A program made the translations under genes and the position numbers. The notes under the pieces are model-generated. The model was not told where the DNA came from, made no database searches, and saw only the letters and a list, made by a program, of their open reading frames with translations. Positions 28,601 to 43,600 of a stretch of 64,000 bases of DNA are shown piece by piece. Source of the DNA: Nymphalis io. Taxonomy: Eukaryota; Arthropoda; Insecta; Lepidoptera; Nymphalidae. Positions within the stretch are counted from its first letter, which is position 1; each line of letters begins with the position of its first letter. The stretch covers positions 1,495,377-1,559,376 of the forward strand of contig NC_065902.1 in NCBI RefSeq assembly GCF_905147045.1, given 5' to 3'.

Positions 28601-31600
28601 AGTTTCTATGTACTTTCGTGCTACCATCTGCAAATGCGCGTCTACTTTGAAATACATCGATGTGTACTTTTATGTTAAATTTTTCGAAGTTATAGTCCAA
28701 GTGTGCTGCAGGAATCACCATAGTAGTCGGCAGTTGAGAGACTATTTAGAGGCGAGGTGTGCCTGTCGACTTTGCCTCTAGATAGTTTCTGAACTTTCGT
28801 GCTACCAGTCTGCACATATAATTTGAAGAAAACGTATTTATACTTTTTGTTATTTTATGTTATATTGTTTACAGATATATCAAAAGAGTGCTTCAGAAAT
28901 CACCGTAGTAGGCGGCAGTTTAGAGACTATAGAGACGAGGTGTGGCTACTACCTTGTCTCTAGAGTTTCTATGTACTTTCGTGCTACCATCTGCAAATGC
29001 GCGTCTACTTTGAAATACATCGATGTGTACTTTTATGTTAAATTTTTCGAAGATATAGTCCAAGTGTGCTGCAGGAATCACTATAGTAGTCGGCAGTTGA
29101 GAGACTATTTAGAGGCGAGGTGTGCCTATCGACTTTGCCTCTAGATAGTTTCTGAACTTTCGTGCTACCAGTCTGCACATATAATTTGAAGAAAACGTAT
29201 TTATACTTTCTGTTATTTTGTGTTATATTGTTTACAGATATATCAAAAGAGTGCTTCAGGAATCACCGTAGTAGGCGGCAGTTTAGAGACTATAGAGACG
29301 AGGTGTGGCTACTACCTTGTCTCTAGAGTTTCTATGTACTTTCGTGCTACCATCTGCAAATGCGCGTCTACTTTGAAATACATCGATGTGTACTTTTATG
29401 TTAAATTTTTCGAAGATATAGTCCAAGTGTGCTGCAGGAATCACTATAGTAGTCGGCAGTTGAGAGACTATTTAGAGGCGAGGTGTGCCTATCGACTTTG
29501 CCTCTAGATAGTTTCTGAACTTTCGTGCTACCAGTCTGCACATATAATTTGAAGAAAACGTATTTATACTTTCTGTTATTTTGTGTTATATTGTTTACAG
29601 ATATATCAAAAGAGTGCTTCAGGAATCACCGTAGTAGGCGGCAGTTTAGAGACTATAGAGACGAGGTGTGGCTACTACCTTGTCTCTAGAGTTTCTATGT
29701 ACTTTCGTGCTACCATCTGCAAATGCGCGTCTACTTTGAAATACATCGATGTGTACTTTTATGTTAAATTTTTCGAAGATATAGTCCAAGTGTGCTGCAG
29801 GAATCACCATAGTAGTCGGCAGTTGAGAGACTATTTAGAGGCGAGGTATGCCTATCGACTTTGCCTCTAGATAGTTTCTGAACTTTCGTGCTACCAGTCT
29901 GCACATATAATTTTAAGAAAACGTATTTATACTTTTTGTTATTTTGTGTTATATTGTTTACAGATATATCAAAAGTGTGCTTCAGGAATCAACGTAGTGG
30001 TCGGCAGTTGAGAGACTATTTAGAGGCGAGGTGTGGCTATCGACTTTGCCTCTAGATAGTTTCTGAACTTTCGTGCTATCAGTCTGCTTATATAATTGAA
30101 GAAAACGTATTTATACTTTTTGTTTTTTTGTTATATTATTCACAGATATATCAAAGGTGTGCTGCAAGAATCGCCGAAGTAGTCGGCAGTTTAGAGACTA
30201 TAGAGACGAGTTGTGGCTGCTACTACCTTGTCTCTAGAGTTTCTATGTACTTTCGTGCTACCATCTGCATATGCGCGTCTAGCTTGAAGAATATCGATGT
30301 GTAAATTTATGTTAAATTTTTCGAAGATAAAGTTCAAGTGTGCTGCAGGAATCACCATAGTAGTCGGCAGTTGAGAGACTATTTAGAGGCGAGGTGTGCC
30401 TATCGACTTTGCCTCTAGATAGTTTCTGAACTTTTGTTCTATGAGTCTGCATATGAATTTTGAAGAAAATGTATGCATACGTTCTGTTATTTTGTGTTAA
30501 ATTGTTTACAGATATATCAAAAGTGTGCTTAAGGAATAGCCGTAGAAGTCGGCAGTTGAGAGACTATTTAGAGGCGAGATGTGACTATCGACTTTGCCTC
30601 TAGATAGTTTCTGAACTTTCGTGCTATCAGTCTGCGTATATAGTTCTACAAAAACGTGTGTATGCTTTTTGTAATTTGTGTTATATTGTTTACAGATATA
30701 TCAAAAGTGTGCCTCAAGAATCACTGTAGTAGTCGGCAGTTGAGAGACTATTTAGAGGCGAGGTGTGACTATCGACTTTGCCTCTAGATAGTTTCTGACA
30801 TTTCGTGCTATCAGTCTGCGTATATAGTTCTACAAAAACGTGTGTATGCTTTTTGTAATTTGTGTTATATTGTTTACAGATATATCAAAAGTGTGCCTCA
30901 AGAATCACTGTAGTAGTCGGCAGTTGAGAGACTATTTAGAGGCGAGATGTGACTATCGACTTTGCCTCTAGATAGTTTCTGAACTTTCGTGCTATCAGTC
31001 TGCGTATATAGTTCTACAAAAACGTGTGTATGCTTTTTGTAATTTGTGTTATATTGTTTACAGATATATCAAAAGTGTGCCTCAAGAATCACTGTAGTAG
31101 TCGGCAGTTGAGAGACTATTTAGAGGCGAGGTGTGACTATCGACTTTGCCTCTAGATAGTTTCTGACATTTCGTGCTATCAGTCTGCGTATATAGTTCTA
31201 CGAAAACGTGTGTATAGTTTTTGTTATTTTGTGTTATATTGTTTACAGATATATCAAAAGTGTGCTTCAGGAATCACCGTAGTAGTCGGCAGTTGAGAGA
31301 CTATTTAGAGGCGAGGTGTGCGTATCGACTTTGCCTCTATTAGTTTGAAAAAGATGTATGTATACTTTTTGTTATTTTGTATTATATTGTTAACAGATTT
31401 ATCAAAAGAATGCTTTAGGAATCACCGTAGTAGTCGGCAGTTGAGAGACTATTTAGAGGCGAGGTGTGGCTATCGACTTTGCCTCTAGATAGTTTCTGAA
31501 CTTTCGTGCTATCAGTCTGCGTATATAGTTCTACGAAAACGTGTGTGTACTTTTTATTATTTGTGTTATATTGTTTAAAGATATATTATAAGTGTGCTTC

Positions 31601-34600
31601 AGGAATCGCCGTAGAAGTCGGCAGTTGAGAGACTATTTAGAGGCGAGGTGTGACTATCGACTTTGCCTCTAGATAGTTTCCGAACTTTCGTTCTACCAGT
31701 CTGCATATATAGTTTGAAGAAAACGTGTGTATAATTTTTGTTTTTTTTTGTGTTATATTGTTTACAGATATATCAAAAGAGTGCTTCGGGAATCGCCGTA
31801 GAAGTCGGCAGTTGAGAGACTATTTAGAGGCGAGGTATGCCTATCGACTTTGCCTCTAGATAGTTTCCGAACTTTCGTTCTACCAGTCTGCATATATAGT
31901 TTGAAGAAAACGTATTTATTCTTTTTGATATTTTGTGTTATATATTTTACAGATAAATCAAATGTGTGCTTCAGGAATCGCCGTAGAAGTCGGCAGTTGA
32001 GAGACTATTTAGAGGCGAGGTGTGCGTATCGACTTTGCCTCTAGATAGTTTCTGAATTTTCGTGCTACCAGTCTGCACATACAGTTTGAAGAATATCTAT
32101 GTTTACTTTTTGTTTCTTAGTGTTGTATTATTCACAGATATATCAAAAGTGTGCTTCAGGAATCACCGTAGTAGTCGGTAGTTGAGGGACTATTTAGAGG
32201 CGAGGTGTGCGTATCGACTTTGCCTCTAGATAGTTTCTGAACTTTCGTTCTACTAGTCTGCATATATAGTTTAAAGAAAATGTATGCATACGATCTGTTA
32301 TTTTGTGTTATATTATTCACAGATATATAAACAGTGCGCTGCAAGAATCGCCGTAGTAGTTGGCAGTTGAGAGACTATTTAGAGGCGAGGTATGCCTATC
32401 GACTTTGCCTCTAGATAGTTTCCGAACTTTCGTTCTACCAGTCTGCACATATAATTTTAAGAAAACGTATTTATACTTTTTGTTATTTTGTGTTATATTG
32501 TTTACAGATATATCAAAAGTGTGCTTCAGGAATCAACGTAGTGGTCGGCAGTTGAGAGACTATTTAGAGGCGAGGTGTGGCTATCGACTTTGCCTCTAGA
32601 TAGTTTCTGAACTTTCGTGCTATCAGTCTGCTTATATAATTGAAGAAAACGTATTTATACTTTTTGTTTTTTTGTTATATTATTCACAGATATATCAAAG
32701 GTGTGCTGCAAGAATCGCCGAAGTAGTCGGCAGTTTAGAGACTATAGAGACGAGTTGTGGCTGCTACTACCTTGTCTCTAGAGTTTCTATGTACTTTCGT
32801 GCTACCATCTGCATATGCGCGTCTAGCTTGAAGAATATCGATGTGTAAATTTATGTTAAATTTTTCGAAGATAAAGTTCAAGTGTGCTGCAGGAATCACC
32901 ATAGTAGTCGGCAGTTGAGAGACTATTTAGAGGCGAGGTGTGCCTATCGACTTTGCCTCTAGATAGTTTCTGAACTTTTGTTCTATGAGTCTGCATATGA
33001 ATTTTGAAGAAAATGTATGCATACGTTCTGTTATTTTGTGTTATATTGTTTACAGATATATCAAAAGTGTGCTTAAGGAATAGCCGTAGAAGTCGGCAGT
33101 TGAGAGACTATTTAGAGGCGAGATGTGACTATCGACTTTGCCTCTAGATAGTTTCTGAACTTTCGTGCTATCAGTCTGCGTATATAGTTCTACAAAAACG
33201 TGTGTATGCTTTTTGTAATTTGTGTTATATTGTTTACAGATATATCAAAAGTGTGCCTCAAGAATCACTGTAGTAGTCGGCAGTTGAGAGACTATTTAGA
33301 GGCGAGGTGTGACTATCGACTTTGCCTCTAGATAGTTTCTGACATTTCGTGCTATCAGTCTGCGTATATAGTTCTACGAAAACGTGTGTATAGTTTTTGT
33401 TATTTTGTGTTATATTGTTTACAGATATATCAAAAGTGTGCTTCAGGAATCACCGTAGTAGTCGGCAGTTGAGAGACTATTTAGAGGCGAGGTGTGCGTA
33501 TCGACTTTGCCTCTATTAGTTTGAAAAAGATGTATGTATACTTTTTGTTATTTTGTATTATATTGTTAACAGATTTATCAAAAGAATGCTTTAGGAATCA
33601 CCGTAGTAGTCGGCAGTTGAGAGACTATTTAGAGGCGAGGTGTGGCTATCGACTTTGCCTCTAGATAGTTTCTGAACTTTCGTGCTATCAGTCTGCGTAT
33701 ATAGTTCTACGAAAACGTGTGTGTACTTTTTATTATTTGTGTTATATTGTTTAAAGATATATTATAAGTGTGCTTCAGGAATCGCCGTAGAAGTCGGCAG
33801 TTGAGAGACTATTTAGAGGCGAGGTGTGACTATCGACTTTGCCTCTAGATAGTTTCCGAACTTTCGTTCTACCAGTCTGCATATATAGTTTGAAGAAAAC
33901 GTGTGTATAATTTTTGTTTTTTTTTGTGTTATATTGTTTACAGATATATCAAAAGAGTGCTTCGGGAATCGCCGTAGAAGTCGGCAGTTGAGAGACTATT
34001 TAGAGGCGAGGTATGCCTATCGACTTTGCCTCTAGATAGTTTCCGAACTTTCGTTCTACCAGTCTGCATATATAGTTTGAAGAAAACGTATTTATTCTTT
34101 TTGATATTTTGTGTTATATATTTTACAGATAAATCAAATGTGTGCTTCAGGAATCGCCGTAGAAGTCGGCAGTTGAGAGACTATTTAGAGGCGAGGTGTG
34201 CGTATCGACTTTGCCTCTAGATAGTTTCTGAATTTTCGTGCTACCAGTCTGCACATACAGTTTGAAGAATATCTATGTTTACTTTTTGTTTCTTAGTGTT
34301 GTATTATTCACAGATATATCAAAAGTGTGCTTCAGGAATCACCGTAGTAGTCGGTAGTTGAGGGACTATTTAGAGGCGAGGTGTGCGTATCGACTTTGCC
34401 TCTAGATAGTTTCTGAACTTTCGTTCTACTAGTCTGCATATATAGTTTAAAGAAAATGTATGCATACGATCTGTTATTTTGTGTTATATTATTCACAGAT
34501 ATATAAACAGTGCGCTGCAAGAATCGCCGTAGTAGTTGGCAGTTGAGAGACTATTTAGAGGCGAGGTATGACTATCGACTTTGCCTCTAGATAGTTTCCG

Positions 34601-37600
34601 AACTTTCGTTCTACCAGTCTGCATATATAGTTTGAAGAAAACGCGTGTATACTTTTTGTTATTTTGTGTTATATTGTTTACAGATATATCAAAAGAGTGC
34701 TTCAGGAATCGCCGTAGAAATCGGCAGTTGAGAGACTATTTAGAGGCGAGGTGTGACTATCGACTTTGCCTCTAGATAGTTTCTGAACTTTCGTGCTACC
34801 AGTCTGCACATACAGTTTGAAGAATATCTATGTTTACTTTTTGTTTCTTAGTGTTGTATTATTCACAGATATATCAAAAGTGTGCTTCAGGAATCACCGT
34901 AGTAGTCGGTAGTTGAGAGACTATTTAGAGGCGAGGTATGCCTATTGACTTTGCCTCTAGATAGTTTCCGAACTTTCGTTCTACCAGTCTGCATATATAG
35001 ATTGAAGAAAACGTATTTATACTTTTTGTTATTTTGTGTTATATTATTCACAGATATATATACAGTGCGCCGCAAGAATTGCCGTAGTAGTTGGCAGTTG
35101 AGGGACTATTTAGAGGCAAGGTGTGACTATCGACTTTGCCTCTAGATAGTTTCTGAACTTTCGTTCAATGAGTCTGCAAATAAAGTTTGAAGAAAATGTA
35201 TGCATACGTTCTGTTATTTTGTATTATATTGTTTACAGATATATCAAATGTGTGCTTCGGGAATCGCCGTAGTAGTCGGCAGTTGAGAGAATATTTAGAG
35301 GCGAGGTGTGACTATCGACTTTGCCTCTAGATAGTTTCTGAACTTTCGTGCTATCAGTTTGTGTATATAGTTCTACGAAAACGTGTGTGTACTTTTTATT
35401 ATTTGTGTTATATTGTTTAAAGATATATCATAAGTGTGCTTCAGGAATCGCCGTAGAAGTCGGCAGTTGAGAGACTATTTAGAGGCGAGGTGTGACTATC
35501 GACTTTGCCTCTAGATAGTTTCTGAACTTTCGTGCTACCAGTCTGCAAATACAGTTTGAAGAATATCTATGTTTAGTTTTTGTTTCTTTGTGTTGTATTA
35601 TTCACAGATATATCAAAAGTGTGCTTCAGGAATCACCGTAGTAGTCGGTAGTTGAGAGACTATTTAGAGGCGAGGTATGCCTATTGACTTTGCCTCTAGA
35701 TAGTTTCCGAACTTTCGTTCTATCAGTCTGCATATATAGTTTGAAGAAAACGTATTTATACTTTTTGTTATTTTGTGTTATATTGTTTACAGATATATCA
35801 AACGTGTGCTTCGGGAATCGCCGTAGTAGTCGGCAGTTGAGAGACTATTTAGAGGCGAGGTGTGCGTATCGACTTTGCCTCTAGATAGTTTCTGAACTTT
35901 CGTGCTATCAGTCTGCATTTATAGTTTGAAAAAAATGTATGTATACTTTTTGTTATTTTGTGTTATATTGTTTACAGATATATCAAAAGAGTGCTTCAGG
36001 AATCGCCGTAGTAGTCGGCAGTTGAGAGCATATTTAGAGGCGAGATGTGCGTATCGACTTTGCCTCTAGATAGTTTCTGAACTTTCGCGCTACCAGTCTG
36101 CACATACAGTTTGAAGAAAATGTGTGTATAATTTTTTTTATTTGTGTTTTATTTTTTACAGATATATCAAAAGTGTGCTTCAGGAATCGCCGTAGTAGTC
36201 GGTAGTTGAGAGACTATTTAGAGGCGAGGTGTGGCTATCGACTTTGCCTCTAGATAGTTTCCGAACTTTCGTGCTATCAGTCTCCACATACAGTTTGAAG
36301 AATATCTATGTTTACTTTTTGTTTCTTTGTGTTATATTATTCACAGATATATCAAAAGTGTGCTTGAGGAATCACCGTAGTAGTCGGCAGTTGAGAGACT
36401 ATTTAGAGGCGAGGTGTTACTATCGACTTTGCCTCTAGATAGTTTCTGAACTTTCGTGCTACCAGTCTGCACATACAGTTTGAAGAATATCTATGTTTAC
36501 TTTTTGTTTCTTTGTGTTGTATTATTCACAGATATATCAAAAGTGTGCTTCAGGAATCACCGTAGTAGTCGGTAGTTGAGAGACTATTTAGAGGCGAGGT
36601 ATGCCTATTGACTTTGCCTCTAGATAGTTTCCGAACTTTCGTTCTACCAGTCTGCATATATAGTTTGAAGAAAACGTATTTATTCTTTTTGATATTTTGT
36701 GTTATATTTTTTACAGATAAATCAAATGTGTGCTTCAGGAATCGCCGTAGAAGTTGGCAGTTGAGAGACTATTTAGAGGCGAGGTGTGCGTATCGACTTT
36801 GCCTCTAGATAGTTTCGGAATTTTCGTGCTACCAGTCTGCACATACAGTTTGAAGAATATCTATGTTTACTTTTTGTTTCTTAGTGTTGTATTATTCACA
36901 GATATATCAAAAGTGCGCTTCAGGAATCACCGTAGTAGTCGGTAGTTGAGGGACTATTTAGAGGCGAGGTGTGCGTATCGACTTTGCCTCTAGATAGTTT
37001 CTGAACTTTCGTTCTACTAGTCTGCATATATAGTTTAAAGAAAATGTATGCATACGATCTGTTATTTTGTGTTATATTATTCACAGATATATATACAGTG
37101 CGCTGCAAGAATCGCCGTAGTAGTTGGCAGTTGAGAGACTATTTAGAGGCGAGGTATGCCTATAAACTTTGCCTCTAGATAGTTTCCGAACTTTCGTTCT
37201 ACCAGTCTGCATATATAGTTTGAAGAAAACGTGTGTGTACTTTTTATTATTTGTGTTACATTGTTTAAAGATATATCATAAGTGTGCTTCAGGAATCGCC
37301 GTAGAAGTCGGCAGTTGAGAGACTATTTAGAGGCGAGGTGTGACTATCGACTTTGCCTCTAGATAGTTTCCGAACTTTCGTTCTACCAGTCTGCATATAT
37401 AGTTTGAAGAAAACGTGTGTATAATTTTTGTTTTTTTTTGTGTTATATTGTTTACAGATATATCAAAAGAGTGCTTCGGGAATCGCCGTAGAAGTCGGCA
37501 GTTGAGAGACTATTTAGAGGCGAGGTATGCCTATCGACTTTGCCTCTAGATAGTTTCCGAACTTTCGTTCTACCAGTCTGCATATATAGTTTGAAGAAAA

Positions 37601-40600
37601 CATATTTATTCTTTTTGATATTTTGTGTTATATATTTTACAGATAAATCAAATGTGTGCTTCAGGAATCGCCGTAGAAGTCGGCAGTTGAGGGACTATTT
37701 AGAGGCAAGGTGTGACTATCGACTTTGCCTCTAGATAGTTTCTGAACTTTCGTTCAATGAGTCTGCAAATAAAGTTTGAAGAAAATGTATGTATACTTTT
37801 TGTTATTTTGTGTTATATTGTTTACAGATATATCAAAAGAGTGCTTCAGGAATCGCCGTAGTAGTCGGCAGTTGAGAGCATATTTAGAGGCGAGATGTGC
37901 GCATCGACTTTGCCTCTAGATAGTTTCTGAACTTTCGCGCTACCAGTCTGCACATACAGTTTGAAGAAAATGTGTGTATACTTTTTTTTATTTGTGTTTT
38001 ATTGTTTACAGATATATCAAAAGTGCCGTGGAGTACCGGCTTAGAATAGTACTCCCCCAATCTCATCCCGTGGGTGTCGTAAGAGGCGACTGAGGGACGG
38101 GGAAAAGGGGGGATGGGCAGCAGCGTCCCCCCTCCCATAAACATCTTACCCCCCTACTGCGCTCGCCAACACGCCTGCCCAGCGCGGCGAGTAATGGGCA
38201 AACCCCTCCATTAATGGCAGATGCGCCCAAAAAAAGGCCCCCAGTTACCGGCAAGCTCGCTAGGCCCGACCAAGGTAGCGGTCGCGGTATCGGCAGGGCA
38301 GGGGGTGCTAAGAATCACCGGTTCACGGCAGGCTACCGTATAAAACGACTGAACATGGCGACGTATAATGGACGCTCGATGAGGCTGGACCATCACCTCG
38401 CTGAATCAGAAGTAGAGTTAAGTCATATAAACTGGCATATACTGGGGTTATCTGAAGTCCGAAGACAGGGGGAGGACACGATAACTCTAGAGTCCGGTAA
38501 CTTACTCTACTTCCGCGAAGGTGATAACCTCTCCCAGGGTGGTGTCGGTTTTCTAGTCAAAAAGGATCTCATTAGCACCATTGTGGAAATCAGTAGTGTG
38601 TCGAACCGGGTAGCGTACCTTGTCCTAAAACTTTCCGACAGGTACTCCCTGAAGGTCGTACAGGTATATGCGCCAAATTCGACATACTCTGATGATGTGG
38701 TCGAAGCGATGTACGAGGACATCGCAAAGGCCCTCAACGACACCTCGAAGGCCCACTACAATGTTGTTATGGGAGACTTTAATGCTAAAGTGGGAGTACA
38801 AGATAGCGGTGAATCGAAAGTCGGACCTTACGGCTTGGGCTGCAGAAATCACAGGGGGCAAATGCTGGAAAACTTTCTCGAAGCGCAGGGGCTTTTTTTG
38901 ATGAATTCTTTCTTTCAAAAGAAGCCTCAGAGGAGGTGGACCTGGCGAAGCCCCGATAACGTGACAAGGAACGAGATAGACTTTATCATTTCGAATAAAA
39001 GGCACATATTTAGAGATGTTTCAGTGATCAACAGGTTTAATACCGGAAGTGATCACCGCTTGGTTCGAGGCACTCTAAATATCAACTTAAAAGCCGAAAG
39101 ATCGAGAATGATGAGGTCTACTCTCCGACCTACCATGCTCCAAGCTGCTCAAGGCTCCGAAAAGTTCCAAATGGAACTTCAAAATCAATTCACCGCGTTG
39201 GAAACCATAAGCAGCATTGATGAGAGAACCGACACGCTGGTCAAAATACTGCAAAACACATCCCGCAAGTGTTTTCCGCCACAGAGAAGAGACAACGCAC
39301 CAAAACTCTCTGCTGAGACACTCGAGCTCATGAGAAAACGACGAGAACTACCATCGTTTTTGTCAGATAAGGCCTTAAACCGAACAATAAAAACGCTGAC
39401 GCGACGCGATCTCCGACGCTCCAATACCCGTGCCATCAAGGCTGCGATTGAGCAAAATCGGGGATCGAAAGTGTTCGCTCGCAAGTTTGGGAGGCCGCGT
39501 CTGACAAAACTTAAAACTGAAAATGGTGGGGTCGTTACCTCTAGGCCTGAGATTGTCGGAGAAGTAGAGAGGTTTTATGGGCAGTTGTTCTCTTCAAGAT
39601 CGGATAAACCAGTGGGAATCAGTATTGATGACCAGCGCGCCCCTCTTATGCGCCATTACTCCGAGGAGCTCCCGGTCGTTGACCAAGGAGAGATTAGGGC
39701 GGCTCTAGAACAGCTTAAAAACAACAAAGCTCCGGGAGATGACGGAATCACAACAGAGTTGCTTAAGGCAGGCGGGACTCCGGTCCTGAAAGAGCTAGCA
39801 AGCCTCTTTAATTCCGTCATCCAACATGGCAAGACCCCGGAAACGTGGAGCGGGAGTGAGGTGGTACTGTTTTTCAAAAAAGGTGATAAAACCCTCTTGA
39901 AAAACTACAGACCAATCTCCCTCCTGAGTCACGTGTATAAGCTGTTCTCAAGAGTCGTCACGAACCGTCTCGCCAGACGACTTGACGAGTTCCAGCCCCC
40001 AGAGCAAGCCGTCTTTCGATCAGGCTACAGCACCGTGGACCACATCCATACTGTTCGGCAGATTGTGCAGAAGACCGAAGAGTACAATCAGCCGCTGTGT
40101 ATGGCATTTGTGGACTACGAGAAAGCCTTCGACTCCATCGAAACCTGGGCAGTGCTCGACTCATTGCAGAGATGTCATATCGATTGGAGATATATCGAGG
40201 TAATGAGATGTCTGTACAACGCCGCTACAATGACTGTCCACATCCAGGACTGTAAGACGAAGGCGATCCAACTGCGCAGAGGGGTGAGACAGGGGGATGT
40301 AATATCCCCGAAACTGTTCACCAACGCGTTGGAAGACGTTTTCAAAACGCTGGATTGGACTAGGTATGGAGTCAATGTAAACGGCGAGTACATCTCACAC
40401 CTTCGATTTGCCGACGATATCGTCATCATAGCAGAGTCGCTGGAACAACTCACCGAAATGCTGCGTAGCCTAGGCGAGTCTTCCCGGCGTGTCGTTCTCG
40501 GTATGAACTTGGACAAGACCAAGGTCATGTTCAATAGGCATGTCGTGCCGGGACCGATATACGTCGAGGGGAAACCTCTCGAAGTTGTTAGTGAATATAC

Positions 40601-43600
40601 CTACCTAGGACAGATAATACAAGTCGGTAGGAACAACTTCGAGAAGGAAGCCGATCGAAGAATTCGCTTGGGATGGGCAGCATTTGGCAACCTTCGTCAA
40701 GTCCTCAAGTCGTCTATACCGCAATGTTTGAAGACGAAAGTCTTCAACCAATGCGTCTTACCTGCCATGACATACGGTGCCGAAACGTGGACACTAACTG
40801 CGGGACTAGTCCACAAATTCAAAGTCGCTCAGCGTGCTATGGAGCGAGCTATGCTCGGAGTATCTTTGAAGGATAAGATCAGAAATGAGATTATCCGGAA
40901 AAGAACCGGAGTCACCGACATAGCTTGCAAAATTAGCAGGCTGAAGTGGCAGTGGGCTGGTCACGTATGTCGTAGGACCGATGGCCGTTGGAGCAGACGA
41001 GTCCTAGAGTGGAGACCGCGAATCAGCAAGCGCAGCGTAGGGCGCCCTCCAGCCAGGTGGACCGACGACCTTAAGAAGGTGGCGGGCACCAACTGGATGC
41101 GGAAGGCGGAGGACAGGGAGCTTTGGCGCACCTTGGGAGAGGCCTATGTTCAGCAGTGGACAACGATTGGCTGTTGATTGATATCAAAAGTGTGCTTCAG
41201 GAATCGCCGTAGTAGTCGGTAGTTGAGAGACTATTTAGAGGCGAGGTGTGGCTATCGACTTTGCCTCTAGATAGTTTCTGAACTTTCGTGCTATCAGTCT
41301 CCACATACAGTTTGAAGAATATCTATGTTTACTTTTTGTTTCTTTGTGTTATATTATTCACAGATATATCAAAAGTGTGCTTGAGGAATCACCGTAGTAG
41401 TCGGCAGTTGAGAGACTATTTAGAGGCGAGGTGTGACTATCGACTTTGCCTCTAGATAGTTTCTGAACTTTTGTGCTACCAGTCTGCACATACAGTTTGA
41501 AGAATATCTATGTTTACTTTTTGTTTCTTTGTGTTGTATTATTCAAAGATATATCAAAAGTGTGCTTCAGGAATCACCGTAGTAGTCGGTAGTTGAGGGA
41601 CTATTTAGAGGCGAGGTGTGACTATCGACTTTGCCTCTAGATAGTTTCTGAACTTTCGTTCTACTAGTCTGCATATATAGTTTAAAGAAAATGTATGCAT
41701 ACGATCTGTTATTTTGTGTTATATTATTCACAGATATATATACAGTGCGCTGCAAGAATCGCCGTAGTAGTTGGCAGTTGAGAGACTATTTAGAGGCGAG
41801 GTATGCCTATAAACTTTGCCTCTAGATAGTTTCCGAAATTTCGTTCTACCAGTCTGCATATATAGTTTGAAGATAACGCGTGTATACTTTTTGTTATTTT
41901 GTGTTATATTGTTTACAGATATATCAAAAGTGTTCTTCCGGAATCGCCGTAGTAGTCGGCAGTTGAGAAATTATTTAGAGGCGAGGTGTGACTATCGACT
42001 TTGCCTCTAGATAGTTTCTGAACTTTCGTTCTATGAGTCTGCGTATATAGTTCTACAAAAACGTATGTATACTTTTTGTTATTTGTGTTATTTTGTTTAC
42101 AGATATATCAAAAGAGTGCTTCAGGAATCGCCGTAGAAATCGGCAGTTGAGAGACTATTTAGAGGCGAGGTGTGACTATCGACTTTGCCTCTAGATAGTT
42201 TCTGAACTTTCGTTCAATGAGTCTGCAAATAAAGTTTGAAGAAAATGTATGCATACGTTCTGTTATTTTGTATTATATTGTTTACAGATATATCAAATGT
42301 GTGCTTCGGGAATCGCCGTAGTAGTCGGCAGTTGAGAGAATATTTAGAGGCGAGGTGTGACTATCGACTTTGCCTCTAGATAGTTTCTGAACTTTCATGC
42401 TATCAGTCTGCGTATATAGTTATACGAAAACGTGTGTGTACTTTTTATTATTTGTGTTATATTGTTTAAAAATATATCATAAGTGTGCTTCAGGAATCGC
42501 CGTAGAAGTCGGCAGTTGAGAGACTATTTAGAGGCGAGGTGTGACTATCGACTTTGCCTCTAGATAGTTTCTGAACTTTCGTGCTACCAGTCTGCAGTTA
42601 CAGTTTGAAGAATATCTATGTTTACTTTTTGTTTCTTTGTGTTGTATTGTTCACAGATATATCAAAAGTGTACTTCAGGAATCACTGTAGTAGTCGGCAG
42701 TTGAGAGACTATTTAGAGGCGAGGTGTGGCTATCGACTTTGCCTCTAGATAGTTTCTGAACTTTCGTGCTATCAGTCTGCATTTATAGTTTGAAAAAAAT
42801 GTATGTATACTTTTTGTTATTTTGTGTTATATTGTTTACAGATATATCAAAAGAGTGCTTCAGGAATCGCCGTAGTAGTCGGCAGTTGAGAGCATATTTA
42901 GAGGCGAGATGTGCGTATCGACTTTGCCTCTAGATAGTTTCTGAACTTTCGCGCTACCAGTCTGCACATACAGTTTGAAGAAAATGTGTGTATACTTTTT
43001 TTTATTTGTGTTTTATTGTTTACAGATATATCAAAAGTGTGCTTCAGGAATCGCCGTAGTAGTCGGTAGTTGAGAGACTATTTAGAGGCGAGGTATGCCG
43101 ATTGACTTTGCCTCTAGATAGTTTCCGAACTTTCGTTCTATTAGTCTGCATATATAGTTTGAAGAAAACGTATTTATACTTTTTGTTATTTTGTGTTATA
43201 TTGTTTACAGATATATCAAACGTGTGCTTCGGGAATCGCCGTAGTAGTCGGTAGTTGAGAGACTATTTAGAGGCGAGGTGTAGCTATCGACTTTGCCTCT
43301 AGATAGTTTCCGAACTTTCGTGCTATCAGTCTCCACATACAGTTTGAAGAATATCTATGTTTACTTTTTGTTTCTTTGTGTTATATTATTCACAGATATA
43401 TCAAAAGTGCGCTTGAGGAATCACCGTAGTAGTCGGCAGTTGAGAGACTATTTAGAGGCGAGGTGTGACTATCGACTTTGCCTCTAGATAGTTTCTGAAC
43501 TTTCGTGCTACCAGTCTGCACATACAGTTTGAAGAATATCTATGTTTACTTTTTGTTTCTTTGTGTTGTATTATTCACAGATATATCAAAAGTGTGCTTC

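Noticed and set aside
41380..41405. Second small stem GCCG/CGGC around TAGTAGT, with an ACCG/CGGT variant in other units
   Set aside because: It looked like covariation, but units with ACCG/CGGC and GCCG/CGGT are also common (for example 41391 and 41206), so the two sides do not change together.
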